NCBI RefSeq assembly: GCF_004664715.2
Contig: NC_051072.1
Coordinates: 36,890,142 to 36,954,141 of the forward strand
Source of the DNA: Peromyscus leucopus
Taxonomy: Eukaryota > Chordata > Mammalia > Rodentia > Cricetidae
DNA: 64,000 bases
Reading direction: 5' to 3'
Below the pieces are notes generated by a model, which was not told the DNA's origin, made no database searches, and worked only from the letters and a program-made list of their open reading frames with translations. Positions 1 to 10,855 of the stretch are shown piece by piece. Every line of letters starts with the position of its first letter. Positions within the stretch are counted from its first letter, which is position 1. A program made the position numbers and the translations under genes.

Positions 1-90
1 GTAAATCACAGGCCCACCGTTGACTAGAACCTAGAAGTAAAGGCAACTTCCTCTTCTATTTGCTAGGTCGGTGAGTGTATATGGGTGTAT

Positions 91-106
91 GAGTGTGTGT
101 GAGTGT

Positions 107-159
<53 letters not shown>
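91..159. repeat. (GT)n microsatellite
   Basis: Imperfect GAGTGTGTGT units pass into a pure GT run. Read from the other strand it gives a poly-(His-Thr) open frame that is not a gene. Confidence 0.97.
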
Positions 160-160
<1 letters not shown>

Positions 161-664
161 ACGGGCAACCTGATAAGGTACTTTGTGAGGGCAGGACAAA
201 CAAAAAAGTCTGTAGCACAATAGTGACACAAATTGGCTGCTGATAACAGAATGTATAACCTGTTCTCTGGCATCTGTATAATCTCGGCGGAGAGGGAGTG
301 TTCAGTTTGACTAAACCAAAGAGTAGGAACAAATTCTGGTCGAGACATCGTTACTTAGCCTATCTGTCCTTTCTGCCCATGTGTGCTCTGCATCTTTAAC
401 CTCTTCCCTGCCATTTACCTGTGTTTCTCTCCAACTCCCCATGACAGGAGACTAATGGCTCTCCAGTGACGTCAACGGCAACTCCTCTCAGTCCTCCAGT
501 GCATACTGGTGCGTGACAGACGGAACCTACAGTAATGGCGATGCACACCTTCCTGGGCTCCTATTGGAGAGGACTCGTTAAGACACGGCGAGGCTCGGAG
601 CAGTTCGGTGATGAGAAAGGATGAAGGCAGCCTCCCCCGAGTGTGCCACAGAAGGGCAATGACG
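160..664. other. Stretch without a gene; perfect CRE palindrome inside
   Basis: I see no gene or clear repeat here. The only notable site is the full palindrome TGACGTCA at 467-474. A related TGACGTAA lies at 660-667. Confidence 0.5.
467..474. promoter_or_regulatory. Perfect CRE/CREB-ATF palindrome (candidate)
   Basis: TGACGTCA is the full consensus site for CREB/ATF bZIP dimers. A variant site occurs 193 bp downstream. No TATA box, CpG island or transcript start is evident nearby, so function is only possible, not shown. Confidence 0.3.
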
Positions 665-770
665 TAACACCAAGTCTACTGCTGCCAACTGGGTCTCCTT
701 GAGCTCTCTGAGCCTCACCCTGCTCTCCAGATGTGAAATGAAAGACACAGTGTAGGTCATGGGATACAGT
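665..770 (+). mobile_element. MIR SINE fragment
   Basis: The block with 'GAGCTCTCTGAGCCTCA' followed by 'CCAGATGTGAAATG' matches the MIR core (…CTCTGAGCCTCAGTTTCCTCATCTGTAAAATGG). Divergence is high, as expected of a pre-rodent fossil. Confidence 0.6.
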
Positions 771-923
771 ACGGTGAAGGGACAGCCAGTGATTCTTTGC
801 ACCAAATAACTGCTCGTGGAGATATTGACAAAATTACAAAACAGAAAATCAATCAAAATAAGACAATTAAGATGGAAGCGAGTGGGGGGAAAGAGAGAAC
901 CTCCCTTTTATTCCCCCTGTTAG

Positions 924-1480
924 GCAGATTTCTAAGGTGGTCTCCAAGAGTCCTGACCCCAATAAACACACCATCACATCTATTTAATCAACTATATGTC
1001 TGCTGTGGAGGAATTTTGGAGATGTAGTTACAGCTTTAAAGTCATTGAACTTGAAGACAGGAAGCTACTGCAGATGGGCTTGACCTAATCATCTGAACCT
1101 TTTGTAAGTAGAGACTTTATTCTAACTGGTGGTCAAACAGAAGGATCCAACACATGGTTGAAGACTTGAAGATGGAGAGAACCCATGCCAAAGAATGGTT
1201 GGCTTCTCTGGGACAAGAGAGCAGCTCCCACTAACAGGTAGTAGACAAACAGGGACCACAGCCCTATGGGAGCCATAAGAATAATCATGGAAGTGGTGGG
1301 CCTTCTCTCAGTACGTCTGTCTGAGAGCCCAGTCTCGCCAGCATCATGGCCGCACCTTTGTGAGACCCTGAGGAGACAACCCATCCATGATGTGCCCGAC
1401 TTCTGATCTGCAGACCTGTCAGCTGCCCAGGGCTTAGGTTGGCTTGATAGTAGTGAAATGCAATGGATAGTCATTAGAAC
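924..1480 (+). mobile_element. Ancient mammalian LTR-like repeat (MLT1/MER-like relic)
   Basis: The head 'CAGATTTCTAAGGTGGTC', the middle 'TGTGAGACCCTGAGGAGA' and the tail 'CAATGGATAGTCATTAGAAC' follow the order of an old mammalian LTR-like repeat whose consensus ends near '…CAGCAATAGATAACTAATAC'. The family name is uncertain. Recognition is by pattern only. Confidence 0.45.
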
Positions 1481-1934
1481 CAAGCTGCCCAGGATCCCTG
1501 GCTAGGATGAAGGAGAAACTTTACTCTACCTATCACTCTTAGCTGACAATGGCAGAGTCATCTTTATGTTCTCCAAGTCACTCCAAGATGAAATCACAGC
1601 AAAGGCCTTGTGTTCAGAGAGCACAGCAGCCATCTCACAGGGCAACTTGCAATGAGTAAAAATTGAGATGAACTTGGCCCAGGAAGCTGGTGGAGCCCAT
1701 CTGTATCCGCTGGGTTGTTCCCGTTGAGTGTTCTCTGACGTAAAGGAGGAAATTCATGGGTTACTTCAAATCTCACCAGTGTTCCAATGAAAACAGGAAT
1801 ATTGCCTGTGGAAACACTTCCTGACTTGGAAAAATAGTCACGACCTCCAAGACCCTAGCTTCTCCCAGCCCATTCCAGTGCTCTTCTGATGGAATTGCTT
1901 TCAACGATGTGGGGACACAGCAGAGAAGTTGCAT
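1481..1934. other. Stretch without a gene
   Basis: Unique-looking sequence with only a 60-codon shadow frame. I see no repeat, splice or promoter signature that can be supported. Confidence 0.5.
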
Positions 1935-2050
1935 TCAGACACTTGGATTGGACTCTTAGCTCTGACACCAGATAGCTCTGTGCCTTAGACAAAGGCCACC
2001 ACTTCTCTGAGCCTCAGTTTCCTGACCTACAAGGATAAATAGGAATGCAT
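1935..2050 (+). mobile_element. MIR SINE fragment
   Basis: 'TTAGCTCTGACACCAG' followed by 'TCTGAGCCTCAGTTTCCT' and 'ACAAGGATAAATAGGA' is the diagnostic MIR core on the plus strand. Confidence 0.8.
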
Positions 2051-2429
2051 CATAAACAGGAGACATGGAGAGGAGCAGGGACCTAGACAGGAAGAGCCAT
2101 AGCACCAGTGAACAGAAGGAGGTGTGTGCCTCAAAGGGCGATCCAGTAGAAGCTACTGGTTGGTGAGGGAGGGATGCAGGCCATTGTGTGGGTGAACTGA
2201 GAAACCTTACCTTCAGCGAAAGACAGAAGACAAACAAGATCACAGATCGTTACTGTTCTGTTTTTCGTGGTCCCTCAGTAGCCACGAGGGATTGGTTCTA
2301 AGAACTCTTGCTTTCACCCATCTCCCCCAACACAAGAACCTGCTGCTATTCAAGTCCTTGCTGTAAAATAGTACATGTGTTGAATCTTTGGGTGGACGAA
2401 CCTGTGTGTAAAGACAGCCAGCTGTTATA

Positions 2430-2600
2430 GAACAGAGAAAAGATGATGAGTGGGTGCCTAGGGTGGAGAGTGGAAAGAGCCTGAGTGTTCACAGGGTGAT
2501 AAAATGTCCTAAAGGTAGATCGTGATTATTGTATCTTGAATTGTACATATGAAATAATCGTGGTTTATGATGTATAAATGAAGTTATTAATTAAAAAAAT
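2430..2600 (+). mobile_element. Ancient L1M 3' end
   Basis: Order of blocks: 'GGGTGCCTAGGGTGGAGAG', 'AAGGTAGATCGTGATTATTG', 'TTGAATTGTACATATGAAA', then an A-rich end. This parallels the 3' UTR of old mammalian L1 (…GATGGTTGCACAAC…ACTGTACACTTAAAAATGG). It is 5'-truncated and diverged. Confidence 0.6.
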
Positions 2601-2744
2601 TCAACACAAGTTCATGAAGAAATAGTACAGAAACAACTCATAAACTAAGCCCATGTCTAAGGTAGGTTGGTCCTTGTTCTTCTTCCTCTTCATAGGAGCA
2701 GCAAGCCCAGAGGGCCTGGTAGCTCAAGACATAACCTAGATTTT

Positions 2745-2802
2745 ATATACATACATACATACATACATACATACATACATAATACATACATACATACATA
2801 CA
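2745..2802. repeat. (CATA)n tetranucleotide repeat
   Basis: About thirteen CATA units with one AAT interruption at the centre. It abuts the A/T-rich tail side of the following SINE, so it may have grown from that tail. Confidence 0.95.
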
Positions 2803-2810
2803 GTGTTTTT

Positions 2811-2979
2811 ATAATTTATTTAATTTTATTTTGTGTCAATTGATGTAAGGGTGTCAGATCCCCTAGAACTAGAGTTACAGATGGTTGTGAGCTGCCCTGT
2901 GGGTGCTGGGAATTGAACCCGGGTCCTCTGGAAGAGCAAGCAGCCAGTGCTCTTAACCACTGAGCCATCTCTCCAGCTA
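2811..2979 (-). mobile_element. B2/B3 SINE
   Basis: The plus strand shows 'GTCAGATCCCCTAGAACTAG', 'GGGTGCTGGGAATTGAACCC' and 'CACTGAGCCATCTCTCCAGC', the reverse complement of the tRNA-derived B2 head (GGCTGGAGAGATGGCTCAG). The T-rich left end is the reversed A-rich tail. A 61-codon frame over it is not a gene. Confidence 0.95.
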
Positions 2980-3286
2980 TTTTTAGTATATCTACACACA
3001 CAGTCTTTTTAGTGACCCCATCACAGCTCAGGCATAGTTATTTCACTGTAAGTTCAGTCTGATTAATAACTACAAATGCATTAGAGAGAAATGATAGACC
3101 CATCATAAGATACAGTGGAACAATATAAATGAGTGACTGGAGCACTAATTTCTTAATAATTATCCTCTACTTGGACCTCAGCCATAGCTCTCAGATTGAA
3201 AATTTATCTCCATGTTTCTAAGCACAAAACTGAACTCAGATTCTGCATTGCTTGACTATAGTACTTACTGTACCAGAAGCAGGGGA

Positions 3287-3472
3287 TTCTGGGTGAGAAT
3301 GGCCCAGGACAGCAGCATCAGCATCACCCAAGGCCCTGGTAAAAATACTAATCCTTAGGATCCACCCTACATGTACAGAATCAGAAACTGAGCATGGGGG
3401 CCAATAGCATGCTTAAATGGAGTGCTTAGTGTTATTGCCAACATGCTAGTATCTGAGAAGCACTGCTTGAGG
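3287..3472 (+). mobile_element. MER5A-like non-autonomous hAT (Charlie) element
   Basis: 'CAGCAGCATCAGCATCACC' and 'CAGAATCAGAAACTGAG', then a terminus '…GTATCTGAGAAGCACTGCTT', match the MER5A order (…GACCAGCAGCATCAGCATCACCTGGG… TTTGAGAACCACTG). It is an old DNA-transposon fossil. Confidence 0.8.
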
Positions 3473-4644
3473 TAATGATATGCACACGTACACACGAACA
3501 CACACGTATATGTGCATACATACCAGTCTCACTTGGGGAAACCATATCAACTGGAAGATGGATTACTGTCCAGTGAGTACAGAAGTAATGACGGCAAATA
3601 TGAGCCATGAGTTCAACCACTCACAGGTCCCTCTCCAGGTCACTTCCCACGAGTCAATGTGAGCCAGGGTAGCAGGCCCATGGGCGGTCTGGACAGTCCA
3701 GCTTTCACTGGGTGAAATCTGTACCAGTGGTGAGTGAGGAAGACTGAAGTAGATTAGAAAACGTAACATGGAAGAATTTGGCCGAGTGCAAGGGCCCGCT
3801 AAAATGTCACCGATTTCCCAAGGTCTTGGGTAGCGTGTAGACAAGTCAGAATCGCCTGCTACCCAAACCAGGAGACATGTCCTGAAAGGCTGATGGACTG
3901 ACACAAAGCTTAGAGTCCAGACAAATAAAGTTGCAAAGTGCCTCAAATCCAGAATTATGGCAAAGTGCTAGATGTCATGAGTTTTAAAAAGCCCGGACAG
4001 GACTAGCCTTGGCTGATGGCAATCAACGCAGGTTGCCTAGTGTCCAGGTAGAGAGCAAGCATCTCAGTAGAGGACAGGGATGGTCTATAGGTGAGCTTGG
4101 ATGAAGGACCCTCTCCCAGCTGCCTGGTTCAAGAGAAGTCAAGCTTCCCTATACCAGAATCAATCATGGGAAGGGGAGGGAGAAAGCTGTTTCCTTGGCA
4201 ACGGATAAGAGATCTTGACATTGAAATAACCAGCCTGATATGAATCCCAAAGAGACAACTATAAACTGGAGAGACTGGGTGATCTGTGAGCAGCAAGCTA
4301 GGTAACAATTACAGATAAGTTATAGGAAATAAAGCAGAACATTTTTTTTACAGCAATCTGATTTATAACTGTTCACAAAATATCAGTCAACATGTCGCTA
4401 ACCTCATATTTGTCTCATGCAGTGGTCTCCTGGTTTAGCAGGGGCAGGAGAGAAAAGCAAAGGTTGGCTCTGGCTTTGGAGAGTTGACCCTCTCCAGGTT
4501 TCAACACCAGGCGTCCTTGTCTCATTTTGGAAATGCTTCCCTTTCAGCCTAAAACATTTCAACAGCTGATGCTGTGTGGCCCAGTGGCACAGGAACGGCT
4601 GGTAACTGGAGAAGGTGGACATGTGCTTCCAAAGTTCATTTGAT
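3473..4644. other. Stretch without a gene
   Basis: Contains low-complexity CA/TA-rich DNA at about 3480-3525 and otherwise unique-looking sequence. A 127-codon minus frame (3563-3946) has no recognisable domain and is not called. Confidence 0.5.
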
Positions 4645-4790
4645 GAAATTCACTTGAATTTCACAGATGAGGGAAACCAAGGTCAAAAAAAAGTTAAACT
4701 AAATTGCCTGCCCACTGTAAGCAAGGCTGGAACTAGAATCCCAACTACTCCAACCCCAGAGACACACCAAACTGCACCAAAGTGTTCACA
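4645..4790 (-). mobile_element. MIR SINE fragment
   Basis: 'TTTCACAGATGAGGGAAACC' followed by 'AAATTGCCTGCCCACTGTAA' and 'GCTGGAACTAGAATCCCAAC' is the reversed MIR core (…TTTACAGATGAGGAAACTGAGG…GGTCACACAGC…GGATTCGAACCC). Confidence 0.75.
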
Positions 4791-6029
4791 AAGCAGAAAT
4801 GACAGACTCCACTGAGTGTGACGAATAAGAAAACCCTAATTTTAGCATCTTTTAAAGTATCTTTCTTTGAGGCAGCCAGCGAGGTTCACTTTACTTCTCT
4901 GCTGCCCACATTTGTTGGGAATCTCCCAGGGGAAAGCTCTTCTGAGAGGAGCCGAGACAAAGCCTGAGTGATCTATGGTTGCCAAAGTCAGGCTCGTCCC
5001 AGCAGCATCAGTGAGAGGCACCCGAGCTATCTCCCAGGCTGTGGTGAGAGATATGAGCACCCGCGTTTCTGTAACTCCCAAAGGGCTTTCTGGCAGGTAG
5101 CTGCCTCCTCAGAGTCTTCGAAGGACTATTCCTGTTGGAGTAAGGAGGACTTTGCATCTGCCATGGGGCATGGCTTCCAAAATGCCCTGACTGAGTCTGG
5201 ACAGAATTGTACAATATGATGAAAATGCGGTACATATTTTATTTCTTCTATTACCTGAAGAATTTTTGTCTTTGGCTTGTATTAGGAAGAAAAGGGCAAA
5301 TCAAAGCAATCACTTCGATGACTTCATCTAAAAGCATGCTTGCTTGTATCTCCTGGCAGAACAATTGGTGAATTGATGCAGGTGTAGCATGAAGGAGTCT
5401 CAGAGGAGCCGGAAGCCTCATCCGCAGCTCTTATCCACCCGAGGCCACCAGAATCGTCCCAGGGGCCCAGCCCTTTTGTACACAGAGAGAACTGACTCCT
5501 TGCATTTTCAGTACTCATTTTATTATGGACTGCTAATGTTTTTGCTACATGTTCTTAAAAAATGTCCTTCTCATGGGCAATCCTCATCTCTCCCATGCCA
5601 ACAATAGCTGCCAGAGTGAACGAAGATGCATCATTTTCTTCTGTCCCTCTTAGGATACGTGCCTGCTTCCTCTGCCATTGACATAAAGGAACAAATAAAT
5701 GCAACACATTTTCTATATGTCTAATATTTCATCATCTGCTATTGGCTATTTAATTTTATGATTTTTTTCCACACCTCACTGAGTTAAATCATAGTTCTGA
5801 TAAATTAACACCTTCAACTTTCTTAACACTCGTGGTAAGAGGTTGGAGAACATTTATTTGTCTAATCATAACGTTTGCAAACATTTTAACATGCAAGTTC
5901 TCCAGCAAATGTCAACACTGCCTTAGAGACCTCTAATGCTTTGATTTCAAATTCTCACTTAGCTCTGAACAAAACCTGTCTCTCTTCTTATCTACATCTC
6001 TCCCTGGTATTCTAGAAATAAAAAGAAAA

Positions 6030-6030
<1 letters not shown>
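4791..6030. other. Stretch without a gene
   Basis: Unique-looking sequence. Overlapping short frames on both strands at 4842-5235 and 5324-5607 are each below 85 codons with no domain. The 3' half is A/T rich. No gene is supported. Confidence 0.5.

Positions 6031-6075
<45 letters not shown>
6031..6075. repeat. (CA)n microsatellite
   Basis: A pure CA run of about 22 units. The opposite strand reads as poly(Val-Cys), explaining the 92-codon frame across it. Confidence 0.98.
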
Positions 6076-6079
<4 letters not shown>

Positions 6080-6530
6080 CTCAGCCTTTGGGGCTTTGTC
6101 TCCTTCTGCCTGTGGCGTTCCACAGTAGCGTGGGATGGGTGGGGCTGTCTTCAGAAGCAGTTTGAGAAGCTGACCTCTATTGGAGATTGTACACAAGGGA
6201 TCGGGATGCATTTACTGTGGAGGGCAGATTTCCTAGACAGATGCTATTTCACCTGGTCGCTTGGGCTGTCGTTCCTCCCAGGATGAAGAAGCCAGGGCTC
6301 TGGAAGCTTCCAGACACATCTGCCACCTCACTGCCAGTGGCAGGTGGCTCCTTGGCCTATTCAGTTAGGACGAGATGAGTCCTTGGAACAGACAGTCGCA
6401 GAGGAGAGAGGATGGGCAAGTCACCCAGAATATCAGGGCCAACCCCCCAGTGGTGAAGTTGCATACCACCATCTGGACTCATAGCAAACAAGCTGGAGCA
6501 TTTTATAAATAGAGCAATACTTGTCTCTTA

Positions 6531-6546
6531 AAAAAAAAAAAAAAAA
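6531..6546. repeat. A16 homopolymer
   Basis: Sixteen consecutive A. The upstream sequence is not recognised as a SINE or LINE body, so its origin as a retroposon tail is unproven. Confidence 0.9.
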
Positions 6547-6644
6547 TGGCTGCCTTTTCATGGAGAACACCAGGATTTGTATTTCTGAGGTGTTGCAAAT
6601 TTTCCACTGCTAATTGCGTTTCATATGTGAGCCATACACTAATA

Positions 6645-6775
6645 GAATTTTAGGGCAGGACAGGATCTCAGAGCTTATTTGGTTGAGCCCTTCCATCTTA
6701 GTGGTCAGGAAGACGAAGTCCATGGTGTTAAATGGCGTTCCCAAGCTCTCCGAGTGGAGAAAATGTGGTTAGAAC
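6645..6775 (-). mobile_element. MIR-like fragment
   Basis: 'GTCAGGAAGACGAAGTCCA' followed by 'GGCGTTCCCAAG' and 'GTGGTTAGAACTGACTG' follows the reversed MIR order (GATGAGGAAACTGAGG, TTGCCCAAGG, AGAACC). It is strongly diverged. Confidence 0.5.
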
Positions 6776-6901
6776 TGACTGAGCCCTCCAGACAGTATCC
6801 ATAGAAATGGAATGACCAGCCTTTATTTATTTTAGTAACTAAGAAAGCAATATGTACTGAGACACAGAGAGATACAGAGGGAAACTGAAAATGGGGAGAT
6901 C

Positions 6902-7254
6902 TGTAGCAACGCCCGCGTTACTACCCATTCACCATGTCCAAAGCGAGGGGCTGAGGATTAAAGAGAGAGACAAGACAGCTGATCATTCGTCTCAGTAGAA
7001 TGCCCTTTATTGAAGGAGGGAGGAGGCCTTAAATACATACTTATAGTACAGTGGAAGAACCTGGGAGGGCAAAAGTAAGCTACAGATATTTTACATTCTA
7101 GCACTACACCAATATGCAGGATACGCAAACAAGGAACCTTTGGTAAGCTGTTTAGGAGGAATGAAACTGGCAGGGAATTAGCATACGGGGGACATCTGAT
7201 CAAGGTCAGCAAGCAAGGCAACAGCTCCCCAAAAACGGGGGCCAGGGCCCAACA
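6902..7254 (-). mobile_element. IAP-like solo LTR (ERV2/ERVK class)
   Basis: The 353-bp segment ends in TG…CA. On the minus strand it starts TGTTGGGCCC, as many IAP-related LTRs do, and has a TATA-like TATTTAAGG followed by AATAAAGGGC as polyadenylation signal. The flanks are AGATC (6897-6901) and AGATT (7255-7259), a 5-bp duplication with one mismatch. No retroviral gene body lies on either side, so it is a recombined solo LTR. An 87-codon frame inside it is spurious. Confidence 0.75.
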
Positions 7255-9237
7255 AGATTGACAGTACCCATGGTGTAGCTGGGCCTGTTTATCATAATGA
7301 GTGGAGGCCTAGGTCTGCGTGACTTTGAGCAGTCTCCTGGACCTCCATCTCACCCGTGTCCCCACCTGCAAACATAAGTGACACAGTGTAGCAGGCGGCC
7401 ATCCAACTGCTGGCTTCCCTAGCCCACTTAGGATTCTGGTCTCCTTGAGGAAGCCCAGAGCAATTTTGATGCCTATTACTACAAATTCCTTAGACATACT
7501 TTAAATGGATAGCCTTAACTGGGCGGGGGCTGGAAAACAAGCACCTTGATCAGCCTGAAAGCCAAGCCTGGAGGCTCCTTTCTTCTGATGGCTGCTCTAG
7601 GTAGAGCATGTGAACCAATTGTGTGGTCTGTGATGAGGGGTAGGGTGGAGGTGGGGGTGCTAGAAGGTTTCTAAGAAAAAAAACACAGTGGGGAGAAGAC
7701 TGGATGCTGCCACCGATGCAGGTGCCGCAGCAACCTTCTCGAGCCATGAGGACAGCGTGCTTAAAGATGACTCATCACATTGATGAGGGTAGAGCAAACA
7801 TACAGAACTATCAGACCTCGGCATTTCTTCATTTTCTCTCCTCTGTAGTCTTTCTATCAATGGAATGGTTTCTCATGCTAGCTAATAAACCACGCTGTGT
7901 GAGTCAGTCTTACGTTACAGCTAACTGACGAATTGGCATGGTAGTCCTTATGTAAGGTTATAGTGAATGGTAAATGATAAATGTAGTAAGGGAAATGATG
8001 CATGGTCAAACTCAAATAAATAAATAAATATTCGTTGTCACTATTATTAGCTATATAGGAAGATATATAAATCTCTTTCACATTTTCCCCATTCTACTCT
8101 CCAGTGACAAATCTTAATAATGTTTTATATATCCTCATATTGATTTTTAAAGTAAAATATTATATAAAATTTTTCCAGGTCTAAGATATTTTCCAATGGA
8201 TGCATGGATGCCACTTTAACTAGCCAAACCAGTTGGAAATTACCTCTAATCCCCAAGAGTGTGTTTTATTTAATAATCTTTCAAAGATTTGGAAATACTA
8301 CCTTCCAGCTGAAAGCATTCAGTTTTCAAAAATCCTTCTTTTAGCTTCAGGAAAGAAGTGTGCTTAGAATTATCAAGAGACATGAGTAAGCAGCTGGGAT
8401 CATCCTACTGAATGTTTGGAGGCAGTTCCAAAGAGGAATTACTAGTGGAACTGGGTTTCACAGTGTCTAGAAAGACAGGGTGGCTGTCACCATGAGAAAC
8501 TGTGGTAGGGACTTGGACTGTTTTCCAGAGCCATGTCACAATGTCAAGAGACTACCAGGATGTGGGCTGCTGCTCTGGTCTCTAAGGGCCATACACTATT
8601 TCCTGTCATCACCAAGGGTGCTACAGATATTCAACCAAAGTTTGGGGGATCCTCAAAAAAGTCTCTGAGCCTGTTGGAAGGAAAGGAAGCCAGGGGTTAG
8701 CTAAAATCTCCTCCAAAGACGAAGAGCGAAGAGGAAGTGTCTTGACAGTGAGTGCATTTCAGAGCAGCAGGATTCTGGGAGATGTCCACAGACCCTTCCC
8801 TTCCCCTAGAATTTCAGTAACAGCCAGTCTCCCTGGGCACCACTGACCACAGGAATGTGGAAATGCTTGGACGTGGTAAGGAATAAAGGAAGCGATTAGA
8901 AATTTCCTGAGGGCTCAGATCTGCCCTGAAACTTCCTGTTTCCAACATGTGGTCTAGGAAGCACTTCCCAATGCCTTATGGGTGGAAATCTGCTGTTATT
9001 TTAACAGCAGAGTAGTGCCAACTGTCTTTGGGGTGGCATCAATGGGCCTTACCCAAGTTGAACTTCAGAACCAAACAAAACGCTTTTCTTAAAATGCCAA
9101 CACGAGGTCTCAATCAGGTACTGATTAGATTGGAGTCTCTGAGACATACATGTGGGTGTATCTAAGTCGGTAAATGTTTGTATATGTGTACATGGATTTT
9201 CCTAAGCTTCCAGGATCCTGGGGGAACAATTGACTGA
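7255..9237. other. Stretch without a gene
   Basis: Mostly unique-looking sequence. It has a short (AAAT)n run at 8013-8031 and an A/T-rich block at about 8040-8200 that could be old L1 3' UTR but cannot be assigned. Short frames have no domains. Confidence 0.5.
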
Positions 9238-9345
9238 ACGAAGCTCTGGCTTCCCCGCTTCTAACCTGTGCGACACCAGCTCATTATTTCTCCTTTAAGC
9301 CTCAGTTTCTGGGTCTGATATGATGCAGATGAAGGAATTAGCCTA
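9238..9345 (+). mobile_element. MIR-like fragment
   Basis: 'GAAGCTCTGGCTTCCCCGCT', 'CTAACCTGTGCGACACC' and 'TTTAAGCCTCAGTTTCTGGG' track the plus-strand MIR core, with some rearranged spacing. Confidence 0.6.
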
Positions 9346-9805
9346 AAACTCAAGAGCTCATGTCATGCCTGTGTCCTGTTCTCGGGACTGGTCACCCCTT
9401 TCCCCTGCAGAACCTGGTTTAAGCTGGCTGACAGAGTGGAGGACTGAGGAAGTTCCCGGGGAGAAGTGCTACTTTCTCTTATCTCACCTGCTAAGGAAGC
9501 TTGTGAATTCCTGGAAGAAGGCGAGTGTCCTGAAATAGCACCGAAAATGAGTCTCGAAGAAAGGATTCACACTGAGGCCGCAAGAGCCCTCTATTGCCTC
9601 TCTCTGCTGGCAATTGTTCTGGAAGATGATGCAGCAGCCACACCCTGCTGTGAACATTGGCCAACCTGTCACAGATGGCTGCAGGCAGTAAACAAAGCTG
9701 CTGACCCCTGATAGGAAAGGCACAGAAAAATAAAAAGGGTCCACAGTCACCTGGAACCCACTGCAATAAGGCGGACTCTCCATGAGAATGTAACTCCCTC
9801 TCTGT

Positions 9806-9808
<3 letters not shown>

Positions 9809-9859
<51 letters not shown>
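9809..9859. repeat. (TG)n microsatellite
   Basis: A pure TG run of about 25 units following a short CT/TG-rich lead-in. Confidence 0.98.
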
Positions 9860-9861
<2 letters not shown>

Positions 9862-9899
9862 ATCATCAGCCCCTGTGACATCCCTGGAAGCTGACTTTT

Positions 9900-10095
9900 C
9901 TTAAGACTACCTACTATTTATTAACCAATTTCCAAGTACCAATATGCATATGTAAATTACCCCATTTAATAATCCTAGCCCTGAAGGAATCCTGGGCTAT
10001 CCTCTGTGAAGTGGAGATACTTAAGACTTAGAAAGGTGAAGAATTTGTCCAAACCCACAGAATAGTAAAAATGGCCATATGTGAACCAAACTTGT
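9900..10095 (-). mobile_element. MIR-like fragment
   Basis: 'ACCCCATTTAATAATCCTAG' followed by 'GAAGTGGAGATAC', 'TAGAAAGGTGAAGAATTTG' and 'CCAAACCCACAGAATAG' corresponds to the reversed MIR (CATTTAATCCTCACAAC … GAGAGGTTAAGTAACTTGCC … CACACAGC). Confidence 0.65.
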
Positions 10096-10161
10096 AACAA
10101 ACTATAAAGATTTTATATCTCATACCTAAAAAGTGATGATATATACTATGCCCTGATTGTT

Positions 10162-10200
10162 AAAAAAAAAAAAAAAAAAAAAAAGGAAGAAGAAGAAAAG
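10162..10200. repeat. A23 homopolymer followed by (GAA)n
   Basis: Twenty-three A followed by GGAAGAAGAAGAAAAG. The purine tract resembles a degenerate retroposon tail, but no clear body precedes it. Confidence 0.9.
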
Positions 10201-10394
10201 AAGGGTTGTTTTGTTTTGTTTTGTTTTTTTCTCCAGAAGGAAAGCAAATGTAATAAGAGGCAGCGCCCATATCATCTTTATCATCAATACCTACCCTTAC
10301 TGATTTTTTTTTCCTGAATTATAGCCAGGAATTAATCTGCATGGGGAGCAGCAGGGCCTGCCTCATACTTGCTATGAATATTTTTTTTCTTTTT

Positions 10395-10645
10395 CCGTTT
10401 TCATGGGCACTTGTGTGTGTACATGGTGTGCATTATGCTTGTTTTGCAAACATGTGGGTATGCACAGACATGTGTGCATGGCAGTGTGTAGCGGCCCTGG
10501 TGCTGATGTTGGAACTCATCCTCAGTAACGCTTCTTTCTACCTTATCCTTTTGAAACAGGGTCTCTCTGTCAAATCCAGAGTTCAGCGAAATAGCTAGTC
10601 TTGCTAGCCAGCCTGCCCTGGGAATGCTGTCTGGAATTCCTGGAA
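10395..10645 (-). mobile_element. B4-class composite SINE (RSINE1-like)
   Basis: The plus strand shows TG-rich 'GTGTGTACATGGTGTGC', then 'TTTTGAAACAGGGTCTCTCT' and 'TAGCCAGCCTGCCCTGG', as in reversed B4-class elements. It overlaps an 85-codon plus frame (10341-10598), which is therefore not a gene. Confidence 0.6.
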
Positions 10646-10744
10646 GGTTACCATGGTATTTGTGTGAGTTCTGGAGAGCTTAACGCCATTTCTCATACTT
10701 TAACCGCCATTGTTATGGAATTTTAAAATCCTACAAAAGCCAGA

Positions 10745-10855
10745 CTTGGTGATTAATAATTTAGGATTTGAAGGGAGGAAAGGGAAATGGGAAATGATGT
10801 AATTAGATTATAATCTCAAAAATAAAAATAATAATTTTTAAAAAACATAAAAGTA
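10745..10855 (+). mobile_element. L1 3' end
   Basis: 'GAAGGGAGGAAAGGGAAATG' followed by 'GATTATAATCTCAAAAATAA' and an A-rich tail is the usual end of a rodent L1 3' UTR. The copy is severely 5'-truncated. Confidence 0.65.

Noticed and set aside
91..159. CRISPR-like or other spaced array among the many repeats
   Set aside because: All tandem arrays are microsatellites without spacers, and the context is mammalian.
31..348. Frames with long His-Thr runs at the start of the window
   Set aside because: They translate the (GT)n microsatellite; similar frames occur at every CA/TG tract.
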